Below are positions 1 through 7,100 of a DNA stretch of 8,200 nt, one piece after another; the stretch's first letter is position 1; the number at the start of each line of letters is the position of its first letter. Location: assembly GCA_018678395.1 (NCBI GenBank), contig JAHHMJ010000204.1, forward strand, positions 1-8,200, in the 5' to 3' direction. Under the pieces are notes generated by a model that saw nothing but the letters and a program-made list of their open reading frames with translations, was not told the origin of the DNA and did no database searches. The stretch is from Gemmatimonadota bacterium (GTDB taxonomy: Bacteria > Gemmatimonadota > Gemmatimonadetes > Longimicrobiales > Gaopeijiaceae). A program made the position numbers and the translations under genes.

Positions 1-1958
1 TTCACCAACTGGCCGGGAATGAGGGTCTCGAGGTTGAAGGTGGCCGCGGGCGGGGGATCGGTCGCGAAGATCTGGTCTCCGGGATCCGTGAGTCCCATGT
101 CGCCCTGGATCACCATCGGCCAGCTGCCGGGGGCGTCGGGGCGGCTGGCGACGTCGGTATCCGGGGGCAGCAGGGTCAGGTCCCAGCCCTGCGATGGACG
201 TCGGGCGCGGACTTGCCAGAGCCGTCCGTTGTCGGTGTTGAACGTCATCTCGTCGCCGACCTGAGCGTCGATGCGCCGACCCCCGAGATCGAAGCTGTAC
301 GTGCAGCCCGGATCCTGGAGGAACACGTCGACCTCGTAGTCGCCCAATCCTCCTTCCGGGAGCGGGGCCTCGACGCGGAGGGTCGACGTCTGGCCGCCGA
401 GCGGGAGATCGAACGGAAGTGGCGCGGTGAAGGCGTAGCGCCAGGTCGTCGCGTTCAGCTGCGACACCTGGGCGTCGGGGTCGGGACTGCCCAGGTTGTC
501 GGCCGCGACCGCCTGGCCATCCACGCGGAAGCGCAGGTCGTACAGGTGAGCGGCATCGGCGAGTTGCGAGCGCGCGGGCTCCTGATCGCTTTCGACGGCG
601 GCACCGTCGCCGGGCGGGAATGCGACGGGGGGCCCGCCCGAGGTGTCGTCGGGATCGATGACACCGGTCACGTCGACCTCCATGCGCAGGCTGTCGGGGA
701 TCCCATCGCCCGCGAGTCCCTTGATCAGGAGTGTGTCACCGGGCATCAGGCCCTGGATCGCGTTGAGGGAGCCGGGGCGCTTGAGCGTCGGAGGGTCGTA
801 CAGCCGCAGCTTCTTGGACTCCTGGCCGTTCGGGTAGAGGCGGAGTTTCGCGCCCGCCGGACCCCACATCGGGCCGCCGCACCGGTTCGACAGGCAGGCC
901 ACGTGCAGCGCGTTCGAGGTGGTGGACCGTCGCTGGATCAACATGTAGAGCAGCCCGTAGATCGCCCGCGGATGCTGACTGGACCACACGCTGCCGTCCC
1001 ATCCGAAGTAGGCGCTGCTCGAGCCGGAGAGCGCGTCAGCGAGGTACCAGTTGTCGTTGCGCCCCGTGTTGCAGCCGCCCATGTAGACCACCGCACGCTG
1101 AAGCCCCCCGTTGTTGCCGTACGTCTCGCGGAAGAAGGGTGTCTGGAGGCCCACCGCCACGTACTCTCGGCCCCGAACGCGAATCGTGGCACACCGAGCG
1201 CCCGGTGTGCCCCGATAGATGTCACCGATCTCACGGCAGACGGCGTCGAATCCACCTACCGGGTACTCCTTCAGGACACCCGTGCTGACCCACGTCATGC
1301 CATCGAAGGTGGCCCCATGGGTCGAGATGAAGACCGCATCGAAGGTGTCGAAGATCCCGAACAAGAAGGGGTCGACGTCTCCGTTCCTTTCGTCCCAGAT
1401 GGCGTTGGAGTGCGCGTAGTCGGGAATCTGGCGGAGCTCGGCCATGTGCTCCGCGAAGCGTTCCCCGAACTGCCATTCGTACGGCTGCAGAAAGAGAGCC
1501 TTCTTGCGGTTCTGCAGGTCCTCGCGATCGGTACCCTTGCCGACGACGATGTTCGCGTTCGTCCAGATCGTGGGGGGGCGTGTGCGCTCGCCCGGGGTCC
1601 CGATCGGTGAAACGGGGTTGGCTCCGGGGTCGTCGTGGTCGAGATCGATGAGCACCGTCGGTTCGCTGCCCTCGATACGGAAATAGAGCGTGTGGTCGTC
1701 GGCGTCGGAGGCCACGACGCGGTCCTGCTGCCGGACCCACTCGAGCGCCGCCGCGAAGTCCGCACCCCGGTCGAGGATCGCGTTCAGCGAATCGAGGTAG
1801 GCGCTCTCCAGCTCGGGGATCGTCAGCTCGGGTGGTGGCGGCTCGCACGACGCCGGATCGGCCTCGCAGGGATCGATCGCAGCGGGATCGGTGCCGCCGT
1901 CGGAACAGGCGAGCACGGCGGTTGCGAGGGCGGCGACGACGGTCGTGGAGCGGCGCAT
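1..1958 (-). CDS. Putative lipoprotein with a clan CD (caspase/gingipain/CHAT-like) peptidase core; C-terminus cut by window edge
   Basis: The minus-strand frame is open from ATG at 1958 to base 1 (652 codons), so the C-terminus lies outside the window. The start is MRRSTTVVAALATAVLAC: two arginines, a hydrophobic stretch and a lipobox VLAC with Cys18, followed by an acidic, Pro-rich linker (about 19-45). This predicts a lipid-anchored, exported protein. Residues about 205-325 show the layout of a caspase-hemoglobinase fold: a hydrophobic strand ending in His-Gly (DAVFISTHGA, His214), then a second strand ending in Gly-Cys (AVVYMGGCNTG, Cys296), then ADALSGSSSAYFGWDGSV, which resembles the segment after the catalytic Cys in CHAT and C25-like peptidases. 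His214/Cys296 are the inferred dyad. Residues about 400-652 are beta-rich, with many Asp, Gly and Pro, and look like extracellular domains I cannot name. An upstream GGGAC is only a weak ribosome site. Codon use and absence of stops favour this frame over a 465-codon plus-strand frame opposite it. Family and exported location are inferred from motifs; substrate is unknown. Confidence 0.5.
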   Translation of the reverse strand, partial: MRRSTTVVAALATAVLACSDGGTDPAAIDPCEADPASCEPPPPELTIPELESAYLDSLNAILDRGADFAAALEWVRQQDRVVASDADDHTLYFRIEGSEPTVLIDLDHDDPGANPVSPIGTPGERTRPPTIWTNANIVVGKGTDREDLQNRKKALFLQPYEWQFGERFAEHMAELRQIPDYAHSNAIWDERNGDVDPFLFGIFDTFDAVFISTHGATFDGMTWVSTGVLKEYPVGGFDAVCREIGDIYRGTPGARCATIRVRGREYVAVGLQTPFFRETYGNNGGLQRAVVYMGGCNTGRNDNWYLADALSGSSSAYFGWDGSVWSSQHPRAIYGLLYMLIQRRSTTSNALHVACLSNRCGGPMWGPAGAKLRLYPNGQESKKLRLYDPPTLKRPGSLNAIQGLMPGDTLLIKGLAGDGIPDSLRMEVDVTGVIDPDDTSGGPPVAFPPGDGAAVESDQEPARSQLADAAHLYDLRFRVDGQAVAADNLGSPDPDAQVSQLNATTWRYAFTAPLPFDLPLGGQTSTLRVEAPLPEGGLGDYEVDVFLQDPGCTYSFDLGGRRIDAQVGDEMTFNTDNGRLWQVRARRPSQGWDLTLLPPDTDVASRPDAPGSWPMVIQGDMGLTDPGDQIFATDPPPAATFNLETLIPGQLV

Positions 1959-1987
1959 GCGAGGTCCCGGTCGAAAGAGGAAGGGCT

Positions 1988-2128
1988 CAATGGGGCAAAC
2001 GCAGGATGGCCGCGGGTGCCGCCTCCGAGCTGTTCCTGACCCAGTCCTACGAAGCGACCACGACCGGCCAAGTCATGAAGGCGCTGGGCATCGCCAAGCT
2101 GGTGAGGTTGCCGGTGGTGAGGCGGTAG
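1988..2128 (+). pseudogene. TetR-family regulator remnant (N-terminal helix-turn-helix only)
   Basis: A short plus-strand frame reads through AASELFLTQSYEATTTGQ and then VMKALGIAK. This closely follows the N-terminal DNA-binding region of TetR regulators, whose consensus runs roughly AAxELFxxxGYxATTxxxIAxxxGVAKGTLY. The match begins around the Arg-rich lead-in at 1994-2005 and stops after the AAG codon at 2096-2098. The expected continuation of the recognition helix (GTLYxxF) is absent. Instead the frame runs LVRLPVVRR and ends at TAG 2126-2128. These last codons lie in the 26-bp repeat that also occurs at 3994. An intact TetR would need about 190 residues, so this cannot be functional. It looks like a regulator gene interrupted by an insertion or recombination, with the rest lost. 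The TetR assignment rests on motif resemblance only, but the pattern is distinctive. An ATG at 2006 could start the fragment; I saw no strong ribosome site. Confidence 0.5.
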
Positions 2129-2130
2129 GG
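2105..2130 (+). repeat. 26-bp direct repeat, left copy
   Basis: The 26 bases starting AGGTTGCCGG and ending GCGGTAGGG are identical to those at 3994-4019 in the same orientation. Identity stops on both sides: the preceding base is g here and c in the other copy, the following base g here and a there. The copy starts six bases after the TetR similarity ends and supplies the stop codon of that broken frame. A chance 26-bp match in 8.2 kb is not credible. It may be the end of a dispersed element, a recombination scar or an attachment-like site. Confidence 0.5.
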
Positions 2131-2265
2131 GGAAAGTCCCCGTCGAGCGTGCTCGCAGATCTCGATCGTGGACATCGTCGTGGTACGAGGTGCGGGCGTG
2201 GAGGTGACTTTCTATCTATTCTGCGGTCCTAGGATATGAGAAACAGGGATCCCGAGAGACGATAG

Positions 2266-2271
2266 AAGGAG
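2266..2271 (+). promoter_or_regulatory. Ribosome binding site AAGGAG that fixes the start at 2279
   Basis: AAGGAG lies seven bases before ATG 2279, an ideal Shine-Dalgarno arrangement. An in-frame TTG at 2273 would leave only one base of spacing, so the ATG is the better start. Confidence 0.5.
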
Positions 2272-2278
2272 CTTGACC

Positions 2279-3013
2279 ATGGCCAACCATCCACGGAATG
2301 CGTTCCCCGCGACCCTCATCGCGAGCACGCTCGCCGTCGCCGCGGTTATGCTGGCATGCCCCGCTGCCGTCGAAGCCCAGGGGCTCACGCTCGACCGCAG
2401 CCACGAGGTGGGCTCGGCCATGGCCCTGGTCGAGGGGCGGGATGCCGATCTGATTCGCGACGAGATGACGACGGCGACCGAGCTCCGCTTCCGGCTCGAA
2501 GCCCGCATCGAGGATCTCGAAGACCTGCTTGCCGAGGCCAAGGCCAGGGTCGAGGTGAAGAAGAACGAGATCGAGATCATCGAGACGGAAAAGAACCTCG
2601 CCGATCGGCAGGAGCGCGACACCGAAAAGGAACGGCTCGAGGCCGAGAAGAAGTACGAGGAGGCCGTGAAGAAGGTACTCGAGCGGACCGTCACCTACCG
2701 CGAGCGCGAGATCGAGCTCGCTGAAGCACAGCGGGAGGCCGCCCAGGCGGCGATCCGGGTCCACGAGCGCGAACTGGCCCTCGTGCGCGTCAACGACGAG
2801 TTCGCGGCTCTGCAGGGCTCCGGTGGTGTCCGGTCGCTCGAGCGAGCCATCCGGCTCGAACGCGACGTCTCGGATCGGGAGAAGGAGCTGCTGGAGAGCC
2901 TCCGCGATCGGGCCCGTCGCAAGCAGAGCGAGTCCGAGCGCGAGCGGCGCGTCTACGAGGCGCAGCTCGAAATCCTGGAAGCCCGCAAGGACCTCCGAGA
3001 GATCGAGAACTGA
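2279..3013 (+). CDS. Exported coiled-coil protein of unknown function
   Basis: This encodes a 244-residue protein. The N-terminus (about 1-33) is a Sec signal peptide: a short basic start, a hydrophobic core around TLIASTLAVAAVMLAC, and a likely signal peptidase I site after VEA (cleavage before Gln34). Cys27 in MLAC could instead serve as a lipobox, but its -3 and -2 residues are atypical. From about residue 55 to the end the sequence is almost entirely charged and heptad-like, rich in Glu, Arg, Lys and Ala (for example EAKARVEVKKNEIEIIETEK), predicting long coiled-coil helices in the periplasm. A short break near ALQGSGGVRS (about 182-191) could be a hinge between two helical segments. I recognise no catalytic motif and no named family; a structural or envelope-associated role is a guess. 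The gene stands alone: 143 bp separate it from the next start. It lies between the two 26-bp direct repeats. Confidence 0.5.
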   Translation: MANHPRNAFPATLIASTLAVAAVMLACPAAVEAQGLTLDRSHEVGSAMALVEGRDADLIRDEMTTATELRFRLEARIEDLEDLLAEAKARVEVKKNEIEIIETEKNLADRQERDTEKERLEAEKKYEEAVKKVLERTVTYREREIELAEAQREAAQAAIRVHERELALVRVNDEFAALQGSGGVRSLERAIRLERDVSDREKELLESLRDRARRKQSESERERRVYEAQLEILEARKDLREIEN

Positions 3014-3111
3014 AGCGCTTGTCGCGTCCGGCACCGCTGTCGACCAGCAACTCCTTCGCCCCGGGACACCGCGTCCGCATCGAGGTGTCGAGCTCCTGAG
3101 GCTCACGACCC

Positions 3112-3129
3112 ATCCAGGCATTGCTGGAT
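3112..3129. promoter_or_regulatory. Inverted repeat ATCCAG-N6-CTGGAT, candidate operator
   Basis: A perfect 6-bp inverted repeat with a 6-base loop sits 27 bases before the ATG of the small partner gene at 3157. Toxin-antitoxin operons are often autoregulated through palindromes in this position, so it is a candidate operator. It could equally be a weak hairpin ending the upstream transcript, though no T-run follows. Short palindromes also arise by chance. Confidence 0.5.
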
Positions 3130-3156
3130 TCCCCTGGGGGGGCCGAGATTCAGAGC

Positions 3157-3345
3157 ATGACGAGCGACGGGGATCTCCTGGCGGTTTCCCGCCTCACACC
3201 GGAGGCCAAGCTGCGTGTGCTATCCGGGATGATCCACCAGGCGTGGACCCTCAAGGAAGCCTGGCTGCGGTTGCGACACCCGGAGGCATCGGATGCCGAG
3301 ATCCGAAGGCGAGCTCGAGAGATGGTCGGTGAGCGAAGCTCCTGA
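3157..3345 (+). CDS. Small partner protein of a nucleotidyltransferase module (putative antitoxin-like)
   Basis: This encodes a 62-residue protein starting MTSDGDLLAVSRLTPEAK. It contains LTPEAKLRVLSGMIHQAWTL, then a stretch with KEAWLRLRHPEASD, and ends in an Arg-rich helix (EIRRRAREMVGERSS). From memory, small proteins with LTPEEKLR...A..LK.AWLR..HP.WS...V...VRE..L occur directly upstream of nucleotidyltransferase-fold genes; this matches that pattern. No enzymatic motif is visible; it is probably an all-helical binding partner. Its stop overlaps the next gene by 17 bp, which suggests translational coupling. The ATG at 3157 has only a weak ribosome site (GAG at 3145-3147). An in-frame TTG at 3121 would add 12 residues unlike the family and was not chosen. 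The partner relationship is well supported by context; the antitoxin role is inference. Confidence 0.5.
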   Translation: MTSDGDLLAVSRLTPEAKLRVLSGMIHQAWTLKEAWLRLRHPEASDAEIRRRAREMVGERSS

Positions 3346-3904
3346 TCTCATCGGTCTGTTCATTCGACCGCTCGAGGACGCAGGGGTGGAATACATGATC
3401 ACCGGAGGCGTGGCCTCGGTGATCTACGGGGACCCCCGATTCACCCGCGACGTGGACATCGTCGTCGAACTGAACACCTCCGGTATCGCCGACTTCATCG
3501 GGGCGTTCGACTCCGAGGACTTCTACCTGCCGCCCCCTGAGGTTCTCGAAGAAGAGGTCGGCCGGCCCGAAGGCGGGCACTTCAACGTCCTTCACCACGA
3601 CACGGCCCTGCGTGCGGACGTCTACCTTGCCGGCGAAGTCCGCCTTCATCGATGGGCGCTGGACCGGGTCGTCCGCCTGCCCGTGGGTGCTACCACGATC
3701 TCGGTGGCTCCCATCGAGTACGTGATCCTCCGGAAGCTGCAGTACTTCCGGGACTCGGGCTCTGATCGGCACCTGCGCGACATCTCGATGATGCTGAGGC
3801 TGAGCGGAGACACGGTCGACCGCGACGCGCTGAAAGAGTGGTGCGAGCGCCTAGAGCTCGAGCATCTGCTCGAGACCGCGGCGCGATTCGATCCCGAGGG
3901 GTGA
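3329..3904 (+). CDS. Nucleotidyltransferase-fold protein (DUF6036/AbiEii-like), putative toxin-like component
   Basis: This encodes a 191-residue protein. The N-terminal half has the DNA polymerase-beta-type nucleotidyltransferase signature: GGVAS at 26-30, GDPRFTRDVDIVVEL with Asp41 and Asp43 as the metal-binding pair, and a later Asp97 in RADVYL as the likely third carboxylate. A C-terminal segment LRKLQYFRDSGSDRHLRDI (134-152) is typical of AbiEii/DUF6036-like proteins. In characterised relatives such as AbiEii and MenA, these enzymes transfer nucleotides to targets such as tRNA ends; the target here is unknown. All three acidic residues are present, so it is probably active. I chose GTG 3329: GAGAG at 3317-3321 precedes it by seven bases and the product begins MSEAPDLIGLFIRPLE, a natural family N-terminus. 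An in-frame ATG at 3293 lies deep inside the upstream gene. It is co-transcribed with the 62-residue partner. Fold assignment is strong; a toxin role is inferred. Confidence 0.5.
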   Translation: MSEAPDLIGLFIRPLEDAGVEYMITGGVASVIYGDPRFTRDVDIVVELNTSGIADFIGAFDSEDFYLPPPEVLEEEVGRPEGGHFNVLHHDTALRADVYLAGEVRLHRWALDRVVRLPVGATTISVAPIEYVILRKLQYFRDSGSDRHLRDISMMLRLSGDTVDRDALKEWCERLELEHLLETAARFDPEG

Positions 3905-3918
3905 CTCGGCGGGGGGGG

Positions 3919-4017
3919 GCGGCGTTCAGTAAGACCGAGGGCCTGGTGGCGAACGATGGGACCCACCACTCGGCAGAGTACCCGTCGGTGATCAGGTTGC
4001 CGGTGGTGAGGCGGTAG
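3919..4017 (+). pseudogene. Possible C-terminal tail of a lost mobile-element or host gene
   Basis: A plus-strand frame without stops reads TEGLVANDGTHHSAEYPSV then IRLPVVRR and ends at TAG 4015-4017. Its last codons are the 26-bp repeat in the same frame as the left copy, where the TetR remnant also ends RLPVVRR. No start codon or upstream gene body is present, so it may be a degraded 3' end. I could not assign it to any transposase or other family. The opposite strand is also open here (PYRLTTGNLITDGYSAEWW), so which strand was coding is uncertain. Treat this as a hypothesis. Confidence 0.5.
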
Positions 4018-4019
4018 GG
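3994..4019 (+). repeat. 26-bp direct repeat, right copy
   Basis: This is the perfect second copy of the repeat at 2105-2130, in the same orientation, 1889 bp downstream. The two copies enclose the coiled-coil gene and the nucleotidyltransferase pair. The flanks differ from those of the left copy on both sides. Confidence 0.5.
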
Positions 4020-4034
4020 AGGGGCTCGCCCACG

Positions 4035-4049
4035 GCCCCCTGCCGGGGC
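4035..4049. other. GC-rich hairpin next to the right repeat
   Basis: GCCCC at 4035-4039 can pair with GGGGC at 4045-4049 around a 5-base loop. The nearby AGGGGC at 4020-4025 can compete for the same C-run, so two exclusive foldings are possible. No T-run follows, so an intrinsic terminator is doubtful. It may belong to the repeated element or be incidental in such GC-rich DNA. Confidence 0.5.
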
Positions 4050-4181
4050 TTACGCGCACTCCTCAGGCAGAAACGCTCCGCCGGGCCCGGCCGACCACGC
4101 CGCCACGTCCCAACTGGCAGGCGCCCCGGCGGCCGGGTACGTTCGGTCCACTCCTGACCGGGCCGGCGCGAGGCGATCGAG

Positions 4182-7100
4182 ATGACAGCCAACGGGAACG
4201 TCGTCGGAGACTTCGACGGGTTTCTACCCTCCTTTCTCGCTCGAAGACTCGCAGACCGAGGCAGCCTACCCGCAGCGCCCACCTCGCATTCGATGCGCGC
4301 GGTCGTCCTGTTCGTGGACATCGTCGGGTTCGCGAGAATGACCGAACGACTCGCCTCTTCCGAGGGCCGGCGGGGCACCGAGCTCGTCTCGCGGATCGTG
4401 AACCGCGAGCTCGATGCGGTGGCCGAGCGGATCCTTGCGAATCGAGGGGACCTCATCGTATTCGCCGGTGATGCGGTGATCGCGATCTGGCCCTACGGCA
4501 ACGGCTCGGCAGCGGCTACGGCCGCGCGATCCGCCGCCGCCGCCGCGATGGCGGTGGTCCGTTCATCGCGCGGCGGAGCGGAAGACGCACCGCACTCGGT
4601 CGCGGTCCGCGCGGCGATCGGCATCGGGGACCTCGACGCCTTCGAGGTCGGTGGTGTGGAGGATCGCTGGCGGGTCTTGGTCGCGGGCCCGGCGATCGAG
4701 GACGCGGTCCGCGCCGACCGACACTCGAGCCTCGGACGTGTCGTCCTCTCGCCGGCCGCCCGGGGAGCCGCCGGCTCGTCCTGCAGGGGCCGCGATCTCG
4801 ACGAGGGCTTCCTGGAGCTCTCCGAGGTGCTCGAAGACCCGCATTCGACCGACCCAGAGCCGAGAACGGCGCGGGCTCCGGCTCTCCCTGCCGGTCTCGG
4901 CTCCGCGTACATCCCCCAGGTCGCGGTCGATCGGGTCCGGGCGGGCCACGGTGCGTGGCTGGCCGAATTCCGCAAACTCTCGGTTCTGTTCATTCGCCTC
5001 GACGGAGACGCCGGTGCTTCACGCGTCTCGGCGAGCCGGATCCAGACCGCGGTCGTCGCAACGCAGAGGCTCCTGTCCCGGTACGACGGAGAGCTCTACA
5101 ACACGCTGGCCGACGACAAGGGAACGGTTCTGATCGCGGTGTTCGGGCTCCCGAATCAATCGCACGAGGACGATGCGGCACGGGCGGCGATCACGGCGAT
5201 CGACCTGCAGGCCGAACTCGAGGGCGGCGAGATCGCGACGTCGATCGGCCTGTCGTCCGGAGTCGCCTATTGCGGGCTCTACGAGGCGGCGTCGCGACGG
5301 CAGTTCATGGTCATCGGATCCGTGATGAACATGGCGGCACGGCTCATGACGCGGGCGGACGGATCGCTCGTGTGCGACCGGCCGACCGCGGACCGGCTCG
5401 GCTCTCGCCCCGACGTCGAAGTCCACCCCGCGGGCACAGTGGTCGTCAAGGGCAATTCGGAGCCCGTCGAGTTCTTCCATCCGGCTCGGTCGTCTCGCCC
5501 TGCGCCCCACCACAGTGGAGCGGAAGCCGCCCCGATGGTGGGCCGGGAACGCGAGCTGGGCCAGTTGACGCGACTGGCGGAACGAGTGGGTGTGGACCGG
5601 GCGCGCGCCCTCGCCCTCGTCGAGGGTGAGTCCGGGTCCGGCAAGTCGCTTCTGGCGGGACGGGTACTCGAGGCGGCTCGAAACCGCGGGCTCCCGAGCT
5701 TCGTCGGCCGGGTGAGCGACCTCGAGCGTCACACCCCCTACTTCCCGTGGCGGAGCGTCCTCGTGTCCCTCCTCGGGCTCGGGCCGAGTGCCGCCGATCT
5801 TTCGGCTCGACTCGAGCAGCTGGGACTGTCGGACGAACTCGTGCGGGCCGCGCCGCTCCTGGGGTCCGTCCTGGGCGTCGATGTCGACGACAACGAATGG
5901 ACCGCGGCGCTCGGCCCGGAGAGCCGCGCCGAGGTGACGCGCCGCCTCGTGGTGTCGGTCGTCGATCGGGGCATCCGGCCCGCGGGAGTCCTGTGGATGG
6001 ACGACGCCCATCTCATGGACAGCGCCTCCCGGGCGGTCCTGCTGGACGTCCTGCGCGGCGACGCCGGCCTTCTGGCGATCCTGACGCAGCAACCGACCCA
6101 GCCATTCCCGACCGAAGACGTGCCGCCCGACGTGGAGGTCCAACGGATCCACCTCGGTGGACTGGATCTCGACGCGCAACGCAGCGTGATCGCCGCCGCT
6201 CTCAGATGCGAAGGGGTGGACGGCAACGTGGTGGACTGGATCGCCGAACAGACGGGCGGCAATCCCCTTTTCTCCCAGCAACTGGCACTCGGGCTCCTGG
6301 AGACGGGCCAGGTCGAACTCATCGGCCCGCAGGCGAGGTTCTCGGACCTGACCGAGTTCAACCTCGATTCGGATCACCCGACCCCACTGAGCTCCGCGCC
6401 CTCACTCGAGTCCGCGATCACGAGCCGCGTCGATGCGCTCGACGTCGACGCGCAGCTGGCCCTCAAGGTCTTGAGCGTGATCGGCCACGCCATCGATCAG
6501 GAGGCCGTGGCCGAGGTTCATCCGACCCACCCGCCACCCGAAGCTCTTTCGGACCTGCTCGGCGAGCTCGAGCGCCGAGGGATGGTTCACGTCGAGCGTG
6601 ACCTCGCGGCGCCCCGGGTTTCGGTCGCGCACTCGTTGATCCGGAGGGCGGTCTACGACGCCGTCCCCTTCTCCCTGAAGAAGGTGCTCCACGAGAAGGT
6701 GGCCCGCTGGCTCGAGTCGACGGAGGCACCCCAGGTCCGCACCGATCACTCGACGCTCGCCCACCACTGGCTGGGAGCGGACGAGGGCGAGAAGGCCCTG
6801 CCCCACCTGGCTGGCGCGGGCCTCGATGCGCTGATAGTCCACGCCAATCTCGAGGCCGTCCGCTTCTTCTCGAAGGCGCTGGAGCTGGCCGACGCCCTCG
6901 GCCCCCACCTGGACCGAAACGACCGTGCCCGTATCGGCGGGTGGAGGGTCGGAAGGGGCAGAGCGTACAGTAACCTCCAGCACTATCCGGACGCGGTTCG
7001 AGAACTCACCTCCGGGCTTCAGGCGCTCGGCGAGAGGGTCCCGAGCTCACCCGCGGGCCTCTCCTTCGCCGGGGCCGCCGCGCTCGGGATCCACATGGTT

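Larger units (their letters stand above)
1959..2278. other. Divergent intergenic region with a TetR remnant and one repeat copy
   Basis: This 320-bp gap separates the minus-strand lipoprotein gene from the plus-strand coiled-coil gene, so promoters for both should lie here. It contains the TetR-like remnant and the left 26-bp repeat, listed separately. Bases about 2205-2250 are clearly poorer in GC than their surroundings (runs such as ctttctatctattc and aggatatgagaaa) and are the most likely promoter area for the gene at 2279. I could not assign a convincing -35/-10 pair. Nothing else recognisable was seen between 2131 and 2200. Confidence 0.5.
3905..4181. other. Intergenic region with repeat copy, frame tail and hairpin
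   Basis: This 277-bp gap separates the nucleotidyltransferase gene from the cyclase gene. It starts with a run of nine G at 3911-3919 and holds the right 26-bp repeat and a GC-rich hairpin. Bases 4051-4165 show no recognisable feature. The cyclase promoter must lie here or upstream, but no convincing -35/-10 pair was seen. Confidence 0.5.

Noticed and set aside
213..1610. 465-codon open frame on the plus strand
   Set aside because: It lies antisense to the lipoprotein gene, has no recognisable motif and is rich in Arg, Val and Gly, as expected of the mirror frame of a GC-rich gene. The minus-strand frame is longer and has a signal peptide and conserved motifs.
1231..1848. 205-codon minus-strand frame within the lipoprotein gene
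   Set aside because: It is in a different frame from the lipoprotein, is Arg-rich and shows no motifs.
2203..2240. A sigma70-type promoter before the coiled-coil gene
   Set aside because: GTGACT (2204-2209) and TAGGAT (2230-2235) each match only 4 of 6 consensus bases, and their spacing of 20 is too long. Only the lower GC content is suggestive.
2216..3121. 301-codon open frame on the minus strand
   Set aside because: It is the shadow of the coiled-coil gene. The plus-strand frame has an ideal ribosome site and signal peptide.
3911..3919. Run of nine G after the nucleotidyltransferase stop, possibly a frameshift that hides a longer C-terminus
   Set aside because: The stop at 3902-3904 precedes the run and the protein already has the usual family length, so no frameshift needs to be invoked.
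4035..4049. Hairpin as an intrinsic terminator of the nucleotidyltransferase operon
   Set aside because: There is no T-run after the stem, it lies more than 130 bases past the stop codon, and short GC stems are common in DNA of this composition.
5019..6377. 452-codon open frame on the minus strand
   Set aside because: It lies opposite the cyclase/NTPase gene, whose frame carries the C2 motifs and Walker A/B in exactly this stretch. The antisense product has no motif.
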